From positions 1,612,001 through 1,676,000 of the forward strand of contig WACJ01000522.1 of the NCBI GenBank assembly GCA_008973525.1: a stretch of 64,000 nt of DNA, written 5' to 3'. Made by a program: the position numbers and the translations under genes. Under the pieces are notes generated by a model. The model was not told where the DNA came from. It made no database searches and was given only the letters and a program-made list of their open reading frames with translations. This stretch comes from Stenopsyche tienmushanensis. Taxonomy: Eukaryota; Arthropoda; Insecta; Trichoptera; Stenopsychidae. This document shows positions 32,639 to 50,478 of this stretch, piece by piece. Each line of letters opens with the position of its first letter. Position 1 is the first letter of the stretch.

Positions 32639-34440
32639 TTTTAATGATGTTTAAAATAAGCTGTCATTGACCTGTGAAAAGTTTAAAAGCATATAGATAA
32701 AGTAGTTATATGGATGAGTATATATTTTAAATTTATATAATAACTATTGCACAAATTCTAACATACACACGTTAGGCTCAATAATGAAAAAAAAAACAAC
32801 GTTTTTGTTGTGTTTGGTCAGGGTATGCGATTCCCAATCTATCCCATAACACCCATCCTATTTGTTTTGTCAATGAGTTTTAAATGGTCTCAATGAATCC
32901 CAGTCTTTGCGATAAATTCCTGACTGCTTGCTGTGGATCTGACTCGATTAAGAATTTTAGTGCATCGTTATCAAAATTCAAAGATCCATTCTCAGTCCAT
33001 CTTTGAAGCTTCTATTGTTTTTATTCTAATTTCTGGAACCAATATTGGCATCTGCGGACTGTTATCATTTCACAATAAACATCTTTGAATGTTTTACTGG
33101 ATTTTGTGGCATTCAAACCAAATCAAAAAAAGCAGCATGCAGTGCCAGGCATGAACTTCATTAGTTTCGGGTCTGAATATTTTACCTTTAACAATAAAAT
33201 CTGTCGCACAAACATGTTTAACAACGGTTCTACAAAAAAATAAGCTTACAAAGATGATTCAGTCATTGGGTTTAGACACAAACTGAGCTCAAACATAGAC
33301 AAATATTTTCGGGCTCCTAATATAAAATTATTTTCCGCTCATTGACAGTTTTGTTTTATGGAGACTAACATATATGAAGAAATGAATTTACGTATACAAA
33401 TGTTAAAATTATTTCAACATTATGATTTAACATAGTTTTACCATAAGTAAAATATTCCCTATTGACAGCCGCGCATTTGAATCTCCTTGACAACACATGT
33501 CATAAATAAAGGTTATAACACATTATCTGTCGACCATAACTAATATTTTTTAAAAATGATTTTTAAGTATTAATCATTAGATTTTAATTGAATTTAAATT
33601 ATATTAGTATCTTTGCAGAGAAGAGGATTTCATGACATTTTTTTTAATTACATGCCAATGGAAAAATAATAATTAATTATAATATATTTATTTTTTAAGG
33701 ATCATGGGATAAAATATTGAACATTTTCTGAAAAATCGACAGAGGGGACTATTATCTATATCAGGGGGTTGTATATTTAGATTTAAAATACTATTTTAGT
33801 ATTAAAATATAGTTTAAAAAAAAATGATTTCCATACATTTTGGACTTTAATTAATAAAGTAATCTTATTTTTAATATTCAACTTGTAAGAACATGTATTT
33901 CGAAATTTATATTATAGAACCAGTTTTATTACAATGGAAAAAAATTAGTTAGCACTTAAATATGCAAAATAATCTATTTCCTTTTCAAAGTACATTTGGA
34001 TTTCTTTATTAATGCAATAGTTTAAGCTGTAAACTGTGTGGTAGATTGCAAAATACTGAGACATATCTTAATTTACTTTTTTAGATTTATAACAATCATT
34101 GAATTAATTGTAGAAACATTTAAATGGCTTTTATTTTAACTATGTAACTTAATCTGAAGCAACTATATCACTTTGATGATACATCATGGAACTGTTTTTG
34201 AGCATTATAAAAACATTCTTGATATGTTCGTCGTAATGTGCAATATCCGAATCATCGGACATAGGCGATCTTCATAGGAGATTTTACTAGGGAAAGGATT
34301 TAATGTGGTGGTTTACCGTTACCTTTCACACGTGGTAAAATAAGGATAGGATTATTTGGAATAGATGGAGAAGAGAGAATCTATGAGTGAGTAACGAAAT
34401 TATCATAAATTAATATACTGTTTAGGTATTTGTACAAAAT
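32639..34440. other. Intergenic between Tctex1 gene and EFTUD2 3' end
   Basis: AT-rich. A block at 32812-32870 (tttggtcagggtatgcgatt onward) is related to 5565-5610 and is probably a repeat fragment. No coding sequence recognised. Confidence 0.4.
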
Positions 34441-34442
34441 AC

Positions 34443-34448
34443 TTTATT
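34443..34448 (-). terminator. Candidate polyadenylation signal of EFTUD2
   Basis: TTTATT on the plus strand (AATAAA on minus) about 200 bp beyond the EFTUD2 stop codon. Confidence 0.4.
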
Positions 34449-34650
34449 ATTACACTTAATCATAATTACATTTTTAAAATATTTTCAAGTATACTATTAA
34501 CAACGGAATAATTATAAGATCTATTTAATTTTAAGGTTTGTATGTTATTTATACAGGTTTTAGAATGATCTTTGTAATGGTTTTAATGTGTGAAAAAAAT
34601 CACATGTAAGTCAATTATTGAAAATAAATATACCTGCGAATAACACAAAT

Positions 34651-40547
<5,897 letters not shown>

Positions 40548-43500
40548 TTTGTTAATAGAATTATTTCTATAAAGATAAATATATCATTTATATTATATTT
40601 TCAAGCAATCGATGTATAACTTAATAATAAGGCGATATTATAATGATTTTAATATATAAACATGAGATGGTTCAAATGTAAAAACAAGGTGAGCAAATAT
40701 GACAAAACACAATAAAATAAAAACATTGAACATTAGAGGATGTTAATCGTAATTTTGAAACACAATTAAAAAGATAATGACGTTTTAAATTCTAATAAAA
40801 ACACGAGAGCGTCAACACTTACGAAAACGAACGAAACAAACATAACCTCAACGAAGGACGCCGGTTGTCATTTTTGACCGTAAGATCTAAATAATTGAGC
40901 ATACTTTTTGTGTACAAATTAAATATTATAAAATTATAAAATCAATAAATTAATGTGGTAAATATTTTTTTAAATAGTTGAATTGCTTATAAAAATACTG
41001 ATTCATATTATATATTACTAGCACGGCTGATTAAATTCCAAAATAAGCTAAAAGATTTGTCCTTGTTTATTTTATTTAATCTGCATGGATTTATAATATT
41101 TCACTTTAAAAATGCAATTTAAATTTATATTAAGCTCGCGTTATAATAATATTGAACGCATTTGTTGAATAAATTGGAGCAAATATGACCGACATAAAAG
41201 GCTAATTTTATATATTTTATTGCAATGATTCTTTTATTGTATTATAAAAACATAAATAAGTGTATTAAAAAAAATAAAAGGAATATTTAAAAATGTGGCT
41301 AGACAATCGAACATGAATGAACATTCGTCAATGTCTAGGGACATTAAAAATAAATGTTTAGTGCATAGATTTTCGGTCACCTTAACGCTAATTTTAGAAT
41401 ATCATTTTAATAATGTATTAAACGACCATTGCGAAAAAATAAACAGTTTTAAATTGCTTTAATGGATGTTTGAAGATAATTCTCAGAGAAAAATATTATT
41501 GAAGCATTCAGCTATTATATTTGAAGGTATGTCAATTGTCAGGAATAAGCAATCGATTTAATTGAATATTTGAGAGGATTTAAAAATTAAGTTTTTATTT
41601 GGATACACAAATGACATAAATTATTTATAGTTTTATTATAATAAGAATCCAAGGTCCATTTTAAGATCTGAATGGTCATGCCCTCATATCGCTTGTGCAA
41701 AATGTCCATCGTGGTATTAACGGCGAATGAACGGATGACGAGTGAACGGCTTCGAGTTATTCCGTACACACTCATGCAAAGCAGCGATGTTTTCAGCAGA
41801 CCTTGCGTTTTCTGTGACGTATGGGTGGCTTCCGATGAATATTCGGTGCGGTATTGTTCTGCAAAGTTAAAAAATGGATGAACGCGCACGGACAAGAGGT
41901 GGCGGGAGCGCGCGACAACCTCTCCATCGGAAGAGTTTACTGTAACTAAACAAAATGGCCGTTAGGATCCCCCCTACATGCCAGGTGCGCTAGCTCAGAA
42001 AAAAATAAAATCCCCCGGCCTCAAGAGCCCTTGTAACCTTACTTTCTAGATGACTGTAAATATAACGCCAATGGAAAGTTTTAAGTAAAAAATGATGGAA
42101 ACCCCAGTAAAAAACCGTTTTGAGACCTCTGGCAATGATATATATCAAGCAAAGTTATCTTGTAGCATAAAAATAAATAAAAATGTGAAACCGACATTCC
42201 AACTCTCATAAATTCCGTCGTCTTCTGCTTTGTAAAAAAGCGCTGCAGATGCACTTGTTTACGGCTGATATCTATTGCATCGCATAAAAAATGTTTTTCT
42301 AGAATGTTTCGTATGTGTTCGTTTTTCGTTGGCGTATTATCTCGTCACCGTGAATTATGTGCACTTAACCAGTTTCGAAATTAGCATTTAAGAGGCTTAT
42401 TCGCTTCTTTTCGGGATAGAGGACGATCCTATCTCGAAATCGACTCATCATTTTAATTGCTCCATTTGTCACATCTGTCGAATGCGTCCAAAGCAACGAC
42501 GTAATTGAGAAACGATGTCAACCATTAATTTATTGGCAAAGCCGGCTAATTTATTGCCGACGAATTCATTTGCAGGATTTGCTCCCCCGATGCAAGCAAG
42601 CCCGAACTAATAATCGGTCCCAAATGAAGATGATTTATAACGAAGTCGGTTATGGTTGTTTTCTGCAAAAAATAATTCAACATATCCAGGTAGGCATACA
42701 TAATAGGATGTAGAAATCGTTCCACAATTGGAATTTTATTTCTTTTTAAGCATTTTGTTAATCATATCTGAGGGCAGATCTGCTGAATCGTATTTCATAA
42801 CAAATACCATATCTACAGATGGACCATTGTTACTAGTATATTAAAACAGATACATAAATTTTTCAATGGATTTTTGATAATTCTGATTATAAATCATTTT
42901 AATCTTGTCAATTAATTCAAAACAATATCTATTAGGCCAAATTTGTATATAATTATGATGATAAAGATTCAGGCTTGCTAATTACGACGAGATTATAGGA
43001 AACTTTGACTGATTGCTTTTTAATAATAATGATAGCTTATTTGCATGCATTTTTTTTAATCCTGGATTGACACTATGTGAAAGGTTGTTTTGTTTTTAAG
43101 AAGATATTGTAATAAAATGTCAATAATTTATATTGATGATGTTAGTTATAAAACGTGATAAATTTCGAACAAAGCAAACTCAATACAATCGTTTGATTAT
43201 ATTTAAATTTATTACAGTAATTTAATACTCAATTTTTACTATAGAGTGGCCTATAAATTGAGCACATTTTTAATAATGAATTAATTTCGATTTTAAGCTA
43301 TCTACGCTTCAAATTGAATTAAAAAATGTATGTAATTTTAAGATTCAATAGCTTAAGGGACGTTTCTAACTTGTTGGTAATTTTTTTTTATTCGCGTATC
43401 AGAAAGAACCAATACTTTAGAATACGTTCAGTGAATTTCAAGTCGATATAAAAGAAATCCGCAAAGTTATACGCCGACAAGGAGAGGAGAAAATTTAAAT

Positions 43501-44190
43501 GCGTTTTTCTCAGAACTACTTTTTCCAAGCTCATGGAAGTGCTCCCACACGCTCTAGATAAGCATTCTTTTTGAAATTCGGCAGGCACGTGTATAATAAA
43601 CGTCTTCATCATATAGACTACAATTATTCTAAAATATTAAAAAATATTTATTTAATGAACAAAAAATAACAAAAAATTTCGATAAAAAAACAAACTTTTT
43701 TTTTAATCGCTCACTATTTTTTTATTTTTCAATATTTCTTTTTGTTTATAGTCTAAGCTATACACAATATTATATAAAATAAAAATATGCTTAAATTATT
43801 TGCTGCAAATTATCTGGTCAGGACTTAGGACTTCCATGGTGAAGAATGTCATCGCTCATCCATCGACATACGTGGCTCCCCCCACTCCCACTACATTACT
43901 TTGTCAAACTTTAAAAAATATTTTTATATTCAATAAAGATTGCCTAGTCAACATACTAAATATCAACATTCTATATTTAATACTTTTCGCATTAAAAAAA
44001 TGTTAAAAAGTCGATCTCTTTTGGGCCCAACGACCTGAACTGAACAATCGCAAGGGTGTTGACTTCCATTACAATAATGGGCGCTTTCATTCGCGCGAAT
44101 TTTATTATAGTGCAATTAATCAGAGTATAACACGGTTAATTTGTTCCTGAAAATGCTGTTCTGAGAATTTGAAAATTTTATTTTATATAT
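40548..44190. other. Intergenic upstream of EFTUD2; CpG-richer patch 41670-42010
   Basis: The EFTUD2 promoter should lie within a few hundred bases above 40547 (no TATA seen, as usual for such genes). A GC/CpG-richer block at 41670-42010 carries overlapping ORFs on both strands (102 aa minus, 69 aa plus) without motifs; it may be a promoter or first exon of an unseen transcript. The remainder is AT-rich with nothing recognised. Confidence 0.35.
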
Positions 44191-44235
44191 TAGGTTGGTG
44201 CATAAGAAACGCCGTTATTTATGCATCACATATAT
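44190..44235 (+). repeat. Mariner TIR remnant
   Basis: The sequence ttaggttggtgcataagaaa is a typical irritans-type mariner terminus. A partner terminus was not found nearby. Confidence 0.5.
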
Positions 44236-44419
44236 AAGAATAATGTGCCTGTGAAAAAAATTAAAATCCTGTTTTAATCACTAGCTTGTATTTATTAATA
44301 TGAAATATTTACATGTAAAATTTATGTTTGGATTTCAAATAAGGATACGATTTTAATACTAAAATCATTAATATTCAGAATACAAGCGTTGTGTTTTTTG
44401 TATTAGGATATTTCTTTCT

Positions 44420-45470
44420 GTAGGCTTTTACTGACCAAAGCAAATATTGATTTTGCTCTTCGTCGATTGTCATCAATTTATTATATTCCTTCATTAAAGG
44501 CAACACCACGTTCAGCAATATCATTCACTACCCGCATACAATGGACCATTTTCTTTGCAGCCTCAAAATCAAAGTCATCCTTCTAATTTTCATCGTCTTT
44601 ATTCAAAAACTGTGATGAGATACCTAGTATCTGGAAAAATCGTAAAGAGTTGCTAGTCACAAAGTCTTCTATGTTTTTTTTTGGGTGATGGGTTCGACAT
44701 CAATGCCTTTTCTTTTCAGGCAATCTTCTTCATCTTCGATTTTTAGTGTATCTATCATATTTTGCTTATCTTTAACTGAAAGTTCGTCGTAAAAAAATGC
44801 AAAAGACACCAACTCTTCCGACAAGTACCATAAATGGTCCAGTATTTTTTTTGTGGCAAATTTGATCATATTTTGGTTTATATTTTCAAGTGATACCAGG
44901 TATTTTAATAATTGTCAATCGTTTCTTGGTGTTGAATATCCAAAAGGGGCTTGAAACTAGTATTTTATATGTATTATGACTGTGAAAAGTTAAATATCTT
45001 TTACTGTTTTTATTTCCTTTTTCGTCAGTTTAAACTGATGTTTAAATTTAAAAAAAATCAAGTAACATATAGTTATCTATTTAGCACAGTGAAGACCAGC
45101 AAGCCTCCTAAATGAAACTCCTTTTTCAGGAATTCTTCCCATGTAAATGATGGAAAGATTCAGTAACTCTCTATAGTCATCTCGAGATTTATACACTTGA
45201 AGTTGTTTTTGAGCAAAATAAATCCGGTCTGCAGTAACATTTTCTATGATTTTTGAGGACGTGGTATCATAAATTACTGTTTTGTAATCACTTTGATCGA
45301 TTTTGTCCCAGTTCTTTTTAAACCTTTTGAGCAATTGGATATCAGGAGCACCAGACAGATCGAGCGATTGACTCACTACAGCTTCTAATATTGTATAATA
45401 ACCATTATATGATGGCGACAAGCTAGGCAAAGCATATCTTTTTACATTTTCTACTTCAGAAGAACACAAG
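44420..45470 (-). pseudogene. Decayed copy of a multi-copy transposon-like gene
   Basis: Read on the minus strand, three blocks are in order: 45077-45469, with LPSLSPSYNGYYTILEAVVS near its start and MGRIPEKGVSFRRLAGLHCAK at its end; 44669-44869 (HLWYLSEELVSFAFFYDELS..DKQNMIDTL); and about 44450-44600 (FEAAKKMVHCMRVVNDIAER, then GVAF). From memory these resemble an uncharacterised protein family present in many copies in insects and cnidarians (motifs HHARWMAKA, HLWYL(S/T)EEL and TNDHAERGV), but I cannot search. Stops and frame changes separate the blocks, so it is a relic. The multi-copy nature suggests a transposon-linked origin; class not assigned. Confidence 0.6.
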
Positions 45471-45989
45471 CTCTATTTCTCAAGCTGGTGTTAACAGCTG
45501 TAGTTTTAAAATATAAACGTAATACTTCACCAATAGAAGGCTAACTTTGACTGATGCAGATTTGGTCTAGATTGGTAGACAAGCCAAATATTGGTTTTAT
45601 TTTTAATTAGTAAACTCCCGGCACTGCTTATGGATGTCATGATAAGTTGAAATAAGTACGTATAATTGGGGGAGGGGAAAAAGCACGTGCTCTCGCTAAT
45701 GATTGAATTTGAAATGAGGAGCAGGGAAGGGCTCAATCTCAATACGTACCCGCAGGAAAGAATTAAGAAAGAGAGGGAAGGGAGAGGATATCCAGATGGT
45801 CTGATTATTTGACAAAATTTAAACAAATATTACAAATGATAAGCTGAAAAATTAGTGCTGATATGATCATAATATTCTATTGAAAAAAATCAGTTTGTAA
45901 TATTTTGTTACGACCTGTATACAAGAATATCCGTCTGAAAACTTTTTTTATTAAAAAAGTACAAGACATAAGGTATCGTCCTGAGACTG

Positions 45990-45998
45990 ATATAAAAG
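45990..45998 (+). promoter_or_regulatory. TATA box of the secreted CBM14 gene
   Basis: TATAAAAGG lies 79 bp before the ATG at 46070, which would place the transcription start near 46020. A well-placed TATA fits a regulated, tissue-specific secreted protein. Confidence 0.6.
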
Positions 45999-46069
45999 GA
46001 TGTGGATTTATTTCATGCTCTTAGTATTTGGAAACCTTTTCCTCTGTGGTAGAATTTCGCAAGCACAAA

Positions 46070-47562
46070 ATGCTTAAAGGATTGTTATATTTAGTATTAA
46101 TTTTTAAGTGCATTGATTCGCACACAATAAAGTATGAAGACACCGAAGATATCCCAATTGAATTTAATGACGAAATATTAGGTGAGTTGGAAAAAATTCT
46201 GATTTTCTTTTTCGCCAAAAAAATATAAATCTGCTATAATCAAGGTAAAATCATTTTATTTCAATGTTTAGATATTCAAAATGAAGCTTCTGATCAGATA
46301 CAAAAATGGCAACCGATTTTGCAGCCTCAATATCAACCCAATGTCAATTCAGATTTGATTCAAAATTTATTTGAGAGTATTTCAAAAAATAAAAAAATAC
46401 TGGAAGATTTGAGTGATCATAAGAAAATTGAATATTATCGAAGACCACAACTTATGCCGAAAGAAAACATCGTTCCAGTTAATTTAACGCACACTCCAGA
46501 AACATCCACAATCCATAATATTATATCTGTTATTGCCGAGACAAATAATGGAACAGCAGGACATGTTGGATATTCAGATCTTTCCATAGATTGTATGTAG
46601 ATTTTAATCTTTAATTGCTTTAAATTTATAAAAATATAGCAGCAATATATCTTTTTAGTATTCCGTGATTATTGCGTAAATCAAAGTAGAGGACAAGTTG
46701 CTTCTCCAAATTCATGTAGACGATTCATAAATTGTTGGGATGGAAATGCAATAGAACAGCAATGCCCACAAGGATTAGTATTTTCCATTGAAAAAGGAAA
46801 TTGTGATTTTCCAGAAAATGTTGATTGCGGAAGCAGACCAAATAATCGTACGCAATATATATAAATACACATTATTTAAATATTTTTGATTATAATTATA
46901 ACATCGCTAATATTTTACAGCCGGTCCTATCGATTCTTGTGAATTTCCCAATGCTATCTATAGGAATCCATTAAATTGTAGTGAATTTTTTATGTGCGTT
47001 CAAACAATCCCAGTCAAGTTTTCATGCCCTGCAGAAACTTTGTTTAATGATGTAAGTATTCAATACAATTTTGAAGACATTTGCAAAGTGAATAAATAAA
47101 TACAATAACAAATTTATAGGCGATTGGAGTATGTGATTTTCCATACAGAGTGAAATGCAACAATACCGCCCCAATCGAAAATATCACCACAAACAATGAA
47201 ACCAATGTTCCTAGTTCGACAGAAATCATTCCAGGTAAATCTTCATTTAATTATTGTAACACTTAAGAAAGATCTTTGTATTAATGAGGCTTTTTTTTTA
47301 AAGATATCTTTAATTCAAATACACCATGTCCTGGTTCTGGACCATCATATGTCTCATTGAATGAAGATTGTACGCAAGTCACTGTTTGTATTTTTAAATA
47401 TTCGAAAACTATCACATGTCTCGAATCTACTGCCTTTGACGCGAATGCCTTTAAGTGTATCGATAAAAATTATGCTAAGTGGTACGTATCTAATGACGAT
47501 TGCTTTGAACTATAATGCGTTTTTTTATTATTAAAATAATTTATTACGCTTGTTTCAGCTAA
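46070..47562 (+). CDS. Secreted protein with three CBM14 (peritrophin-A) domains
   Basis: Seven exons: 46070-46181, 46272-46592, 46659-46847, 46921-47051, 47120-47234, 47304-47481 and a last coding exon of only 4 nt (47559-47562, C plus TAA). Joined in frame they give 349 aa. The N-terminus MLKGLLYLVLIFKCIDS is a signal peptide. Residues about 30-145 form a polar Gln/Asn/Glu-rich region without a known domain. Then three six-cysteine CBM14 domains follow: about 147-200 (CVNQSRG..FINCWDG..CPQGLVF..CDFPENVDC), 212-267 (CEFPNAIYRNPLNCSEFFMC..CDFPYRVKC) and 298-349 (CPGSGPSYVSLNEDCTQVTVC..). Such domains bind chitin in peritrophic matrix or cuticle. Aromatic residues are poorer in the third domain, so its binding is uncertain. 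The ATG was chosen because it starts the signal peptide. Confidence 0.9.
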
Positions 47563-47616
47563 TCTCTACGACATGCGAAATATTTGATGGATGGGAAGAC
47601 ATTTATATATAAATAT

Positions 47617-47622
47617 AATAAA
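47617..47622 (+). terminator. Polyadenylation signal of the CBM14 gene
   Basis: AATAAA 55 bp after the stop codon, the first canonical hexamer downstream. Confidence 0.55.
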
Positions 47623-47796
47623 AATATCGTATTATTATTTGTAAAATTATTCAAACTTATCGTGTTACAAAATCATACAATAAATTATAATTATTAATGT
47701 TTTTTGTAATGTTATTATTTTTTAACTGTAAATGTAATTAAACTTAATCGTGCAGTTTAAGTCACCCAATTATATCAACCCCCCCAACAAGTAAAT

Positions 47797-47862
47797 GGTG
47801 TTTCTTCTCGAGAATTATTTCTCAATATTTTCTGATTTCTCGAAAAATTTTAGAAATCCATT
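47797..47862. repeat. CTCGAG-rich foldback family fragment
   Basis: The terminus tgtttcttctcgagaattat followed by tttctcgaaaaattt matches the family at 54121-54450, 56162-56202 and 59934-60340. Confidence 0.5.
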
Positions 47863-48031
47863 TTATTACATAAAATAATATTTGTAAGAATATAAACGAC
47901 TTCCATTTTTAAAACTGTAGGTTTCTGCCAAAATGCAATCTGTTTGAAAGATTTTATTCTGGAATTTGCTTAAAAAATAAAGTTATTTATTTCAAATGAA
48001 TATTCTTCCATTGATAATATATAAATACACA

Positions 48032-48266
48032 CGGCAAGGAAACTATCTTATTTGAAACGCGCGCCATGAAGCGACAGTAATTTCGAGAAGGGTGGGTGAC
48101 GCCTCTAAGGCGAACGCACGCTCCTTCGTTGTTCATTGCATAATCATTTTCAAATCTACATAATAAAAAACATTAATTTTGTTCTTTTAAATGAATTTCA
48201 TCCCATCATATTCGAAATAACTGTCGCTTTAAGGCACACGTTTTAAATAAGGAAGTTTCTCTGCCG
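48032..48266. mobile_element. MITE with about 54-bp terminal inverted repeats
   Basis: The left end begins CGGCAAGGAAACTATCTTAT and the right end, reverse-complemented, CGGCAGAGAAACTTCCTTAT. The match continues through AAGCGACAGT..ATTTCG for about 54 bp with few mismatches. The 235-bp element is non-coding. The target duplication is unclear, so superfamily is not assigned. Confidence 0.75.
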
Positions 48267-48332
48267 CAACCTGTATTTTAATCAGTAGCAAATTATTGAA
48301 TGAAATATTTCTTCAAAATCAATTTTTATCAA

Positions 48333-48440
48333 TCAATCCTTTTGAACCGGAGAACAGACATGCTATGCTCTAATGTAAATCCACTTTTCTGTCAGCTCCG
48401 CCGCAGCGTGTAACAAGCTTGATAATGAACCAAGTTTAAT
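48333..48440. repeat. piggyBac-like MITE fragment
   Basis: aatccttttga at the left and taaatccacttttctgtcag match the left half of the 15899-16200 family. The right half is missing. Confidence 0.45.
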
Positions 48441-48609
48441 AAATGAACCTTAACACTGTTGATAGCACACAATATTCATTCATTTCTTTGGAATATTTTT
48501 TAATGTTCAACTTGCATGGTATCTACTTTCTGTTTTTCAGCTATTTTTGCATATTAATGTGTTGCGAAAATAAAAGGACAGGGTTACCGTGAAAGCCTGC
48601 CAGTTTACT

Positions 48610-48830
48610 TCTGAAGGAGTAGATTTTGCAAAGGAATGGTGATATTCAGCTAATGACATCACTCCAGAACAGTCAAGGGGGAATAACAAAATTGATCAAC
48701 GATAAGAATATTGCGAGTATCTTAATTATCAAAACAAACGCCTGCTCTCAAGACAACACAAATGAAAGTTGTCTTATCTTTGTTGAAAGAGCTTAATAGC
48801 TTATCCGACGATGCCTAGTTTTGCTAAGGT
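48610..48830. repeat. Repeat shared with EFTUD2 intron 5 element
   Basis: Colinear with 38923-39130 (landmarks gaataacaaaattgatcaac, gagtatcttaattatcaaaa, gaaagagcttaatagc), with scattered mismatches. The TIRs of the intron element are absent here. Confidence 0.7.
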
Positions 48831-49779
48831 AAAAGAAGCCTTTAGCCAACTATGCCGAGAGGCGATAACATTGACAATATGAGGTGCTATCATTAACTGA
48901 AAAATATGTTCGGGAAGAAATCACTACCGACGAAAACGAACATCAAAATTCAAAAAAACATTAACAATTTACAGTTCGGGTATTCCGCGCTAAGCTTCAC
49001 CTAAAGTGCGGGAGATTTCGTAAGAAATTCATGAAACTCTACTTCTTTCGTAAAATTGTTATAATTCTTAAACCAGCTAATTGTTTGAAACGAAATTTTA
49101 GTAGGTGCCTACAAAAGAGCTTACTGAATCGATATATTTAAACAAAACAGTGGTTTCCAATATGTGGTACGTGTATCAGCGTGATAAAATTTAAAAAGTT
49201 ACTTTTTGACATGAATTGTATGTAATGGCATTGATTAAATAACACGTAAACACACGAACAAAATATAAGGACAACATTCTATATCAACATGCCTATAATT
49301 CTTCTCCGAAACATAAATCCACCACGACATGTCGCAACGGTACCAGGTTTTTACTGAAAAAAAATCATGAATCGGAGCTACAGTTTGAATTGAAAAATTT
49401 CAAGAAGAGGTTGTGTCCCAATGATTCCGACTGATATGCTATTTGAATTGAAACGTGTGCAGTTTCCGGTGCGAGCATCAACAAAGAACAGAAACACACA
49501 AGGTATGCGTGCATGCTTCTCACATGGATAGCTGTATATGATGTGGGGAGTAAAGTGCACTAGCATAATTCAGAACCGTGAAATTAAAATACCATGTCTG
49601 CAAGGACCCACTCCTTCTCCTCTTCTTGCGGTCACTTGCGCTCTAAGCGCGGGGTAAAGCTGCCTAAATATTCGAATTATACTTTGATATTCTTATGCTA
49701 GGATAAATATATAGATGAAAATTGCTTAAATAGATGAAAATACTTATATAAATATATGTTGTATAGGATAGGGAAGAGT

Positions 49780-50022
49780 TTTGAGGCTCACTTGCGGCCC
49801 CGAAAAAAAAGGGTGCAAACCCACTAATCGCTATCGGTCGCAAAGAAGGGCCTCTACGACCCGATGGTACAAAGCCCCGGAGATGCATTTTCCCCCAAAA
49901 CTTTTACAAAAAGCTCTAAATGCCCTAAAATCAGAAAAAGTGGCCACAAGGTTTCCGTGTCCAACCGGACCGAATTTCGGACCACTGACACAATGAAGGA
50001 ACGCCTCGCGATCGGACGCCAT
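49780..50022 (-). repeat. Diverged hAT-MITE core, reverse orientation
   Basis: Reverse-complemented, this shows gcgaggcgttccttc, gtggtccgaaattcggtccg, aaaccttgtgg and tagggcattta, matching the copies at 14885, 2749 and 22229. It lies just beyond the 3' end of Gasp. Confidence 0.55.
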
Positions 50023-50103
50023 TTTTTTTCCTTTTGGAACTTACATCTGAAATTTCATCAGTCTTAAATGGCATAAATTGGATATTCAATGAAACAAACG
50101 GAT

Positions 50104-50120
50104 TTTTATTAAAATTTATT
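50104..50120 (-). terminator. Candidate polyadenylation signals, Gasp distal 3' end
   Basis: TTTATT occurs twice on the plus strand (AATAAA on minus), about 360-375 bp beyond the distal Gasp stop codon at 50479-50481. Confidence 0.45.
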
Positions 50121-50478
50121 TACAATACATAATAATATAAAAGTACAATAGAAATAGTGAAATAAAACGACAAGATTAATAAAATTTGTCATCGAGTATT
50201 TTAAATAATAACGTCGATATTTTTGGTTATGCAATAAAGCTAAATGACAAACGAAAAGAAATAAATATTTAAAATCATAAGATCTAGTCTAGAGTTGTCT
50301 GAAAAATCGATAATTTTTATTGAGGAACGACAAGCGCTCGTCTTGTTCGTTGTTATTGACATTCGATAAATTGAATAGAGTTACGACTTATACCTAAAAT
50401 ACTTATCCAAATTAAATGCCTAACTATAGGGACTGATACTGGTTTAGCCTCCAGCGTTTTGGCAATTTCCCACTTCCT

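Noticed and set aside
41587..41895. Opposed ORFs (102 aa minus, 69 aa plus) upstream of EFTUD2
   Set aside because: GC-richer DNA lengthens open frames on both strands. No motif or supported splice sites; kept only as a possible promoter or exon region.
43388..43612. 74-aa minus ORF with an upstream-like TATA
   Set aside because: No motif and no downstream exon could be joined; evidence too thin to list as a gene.
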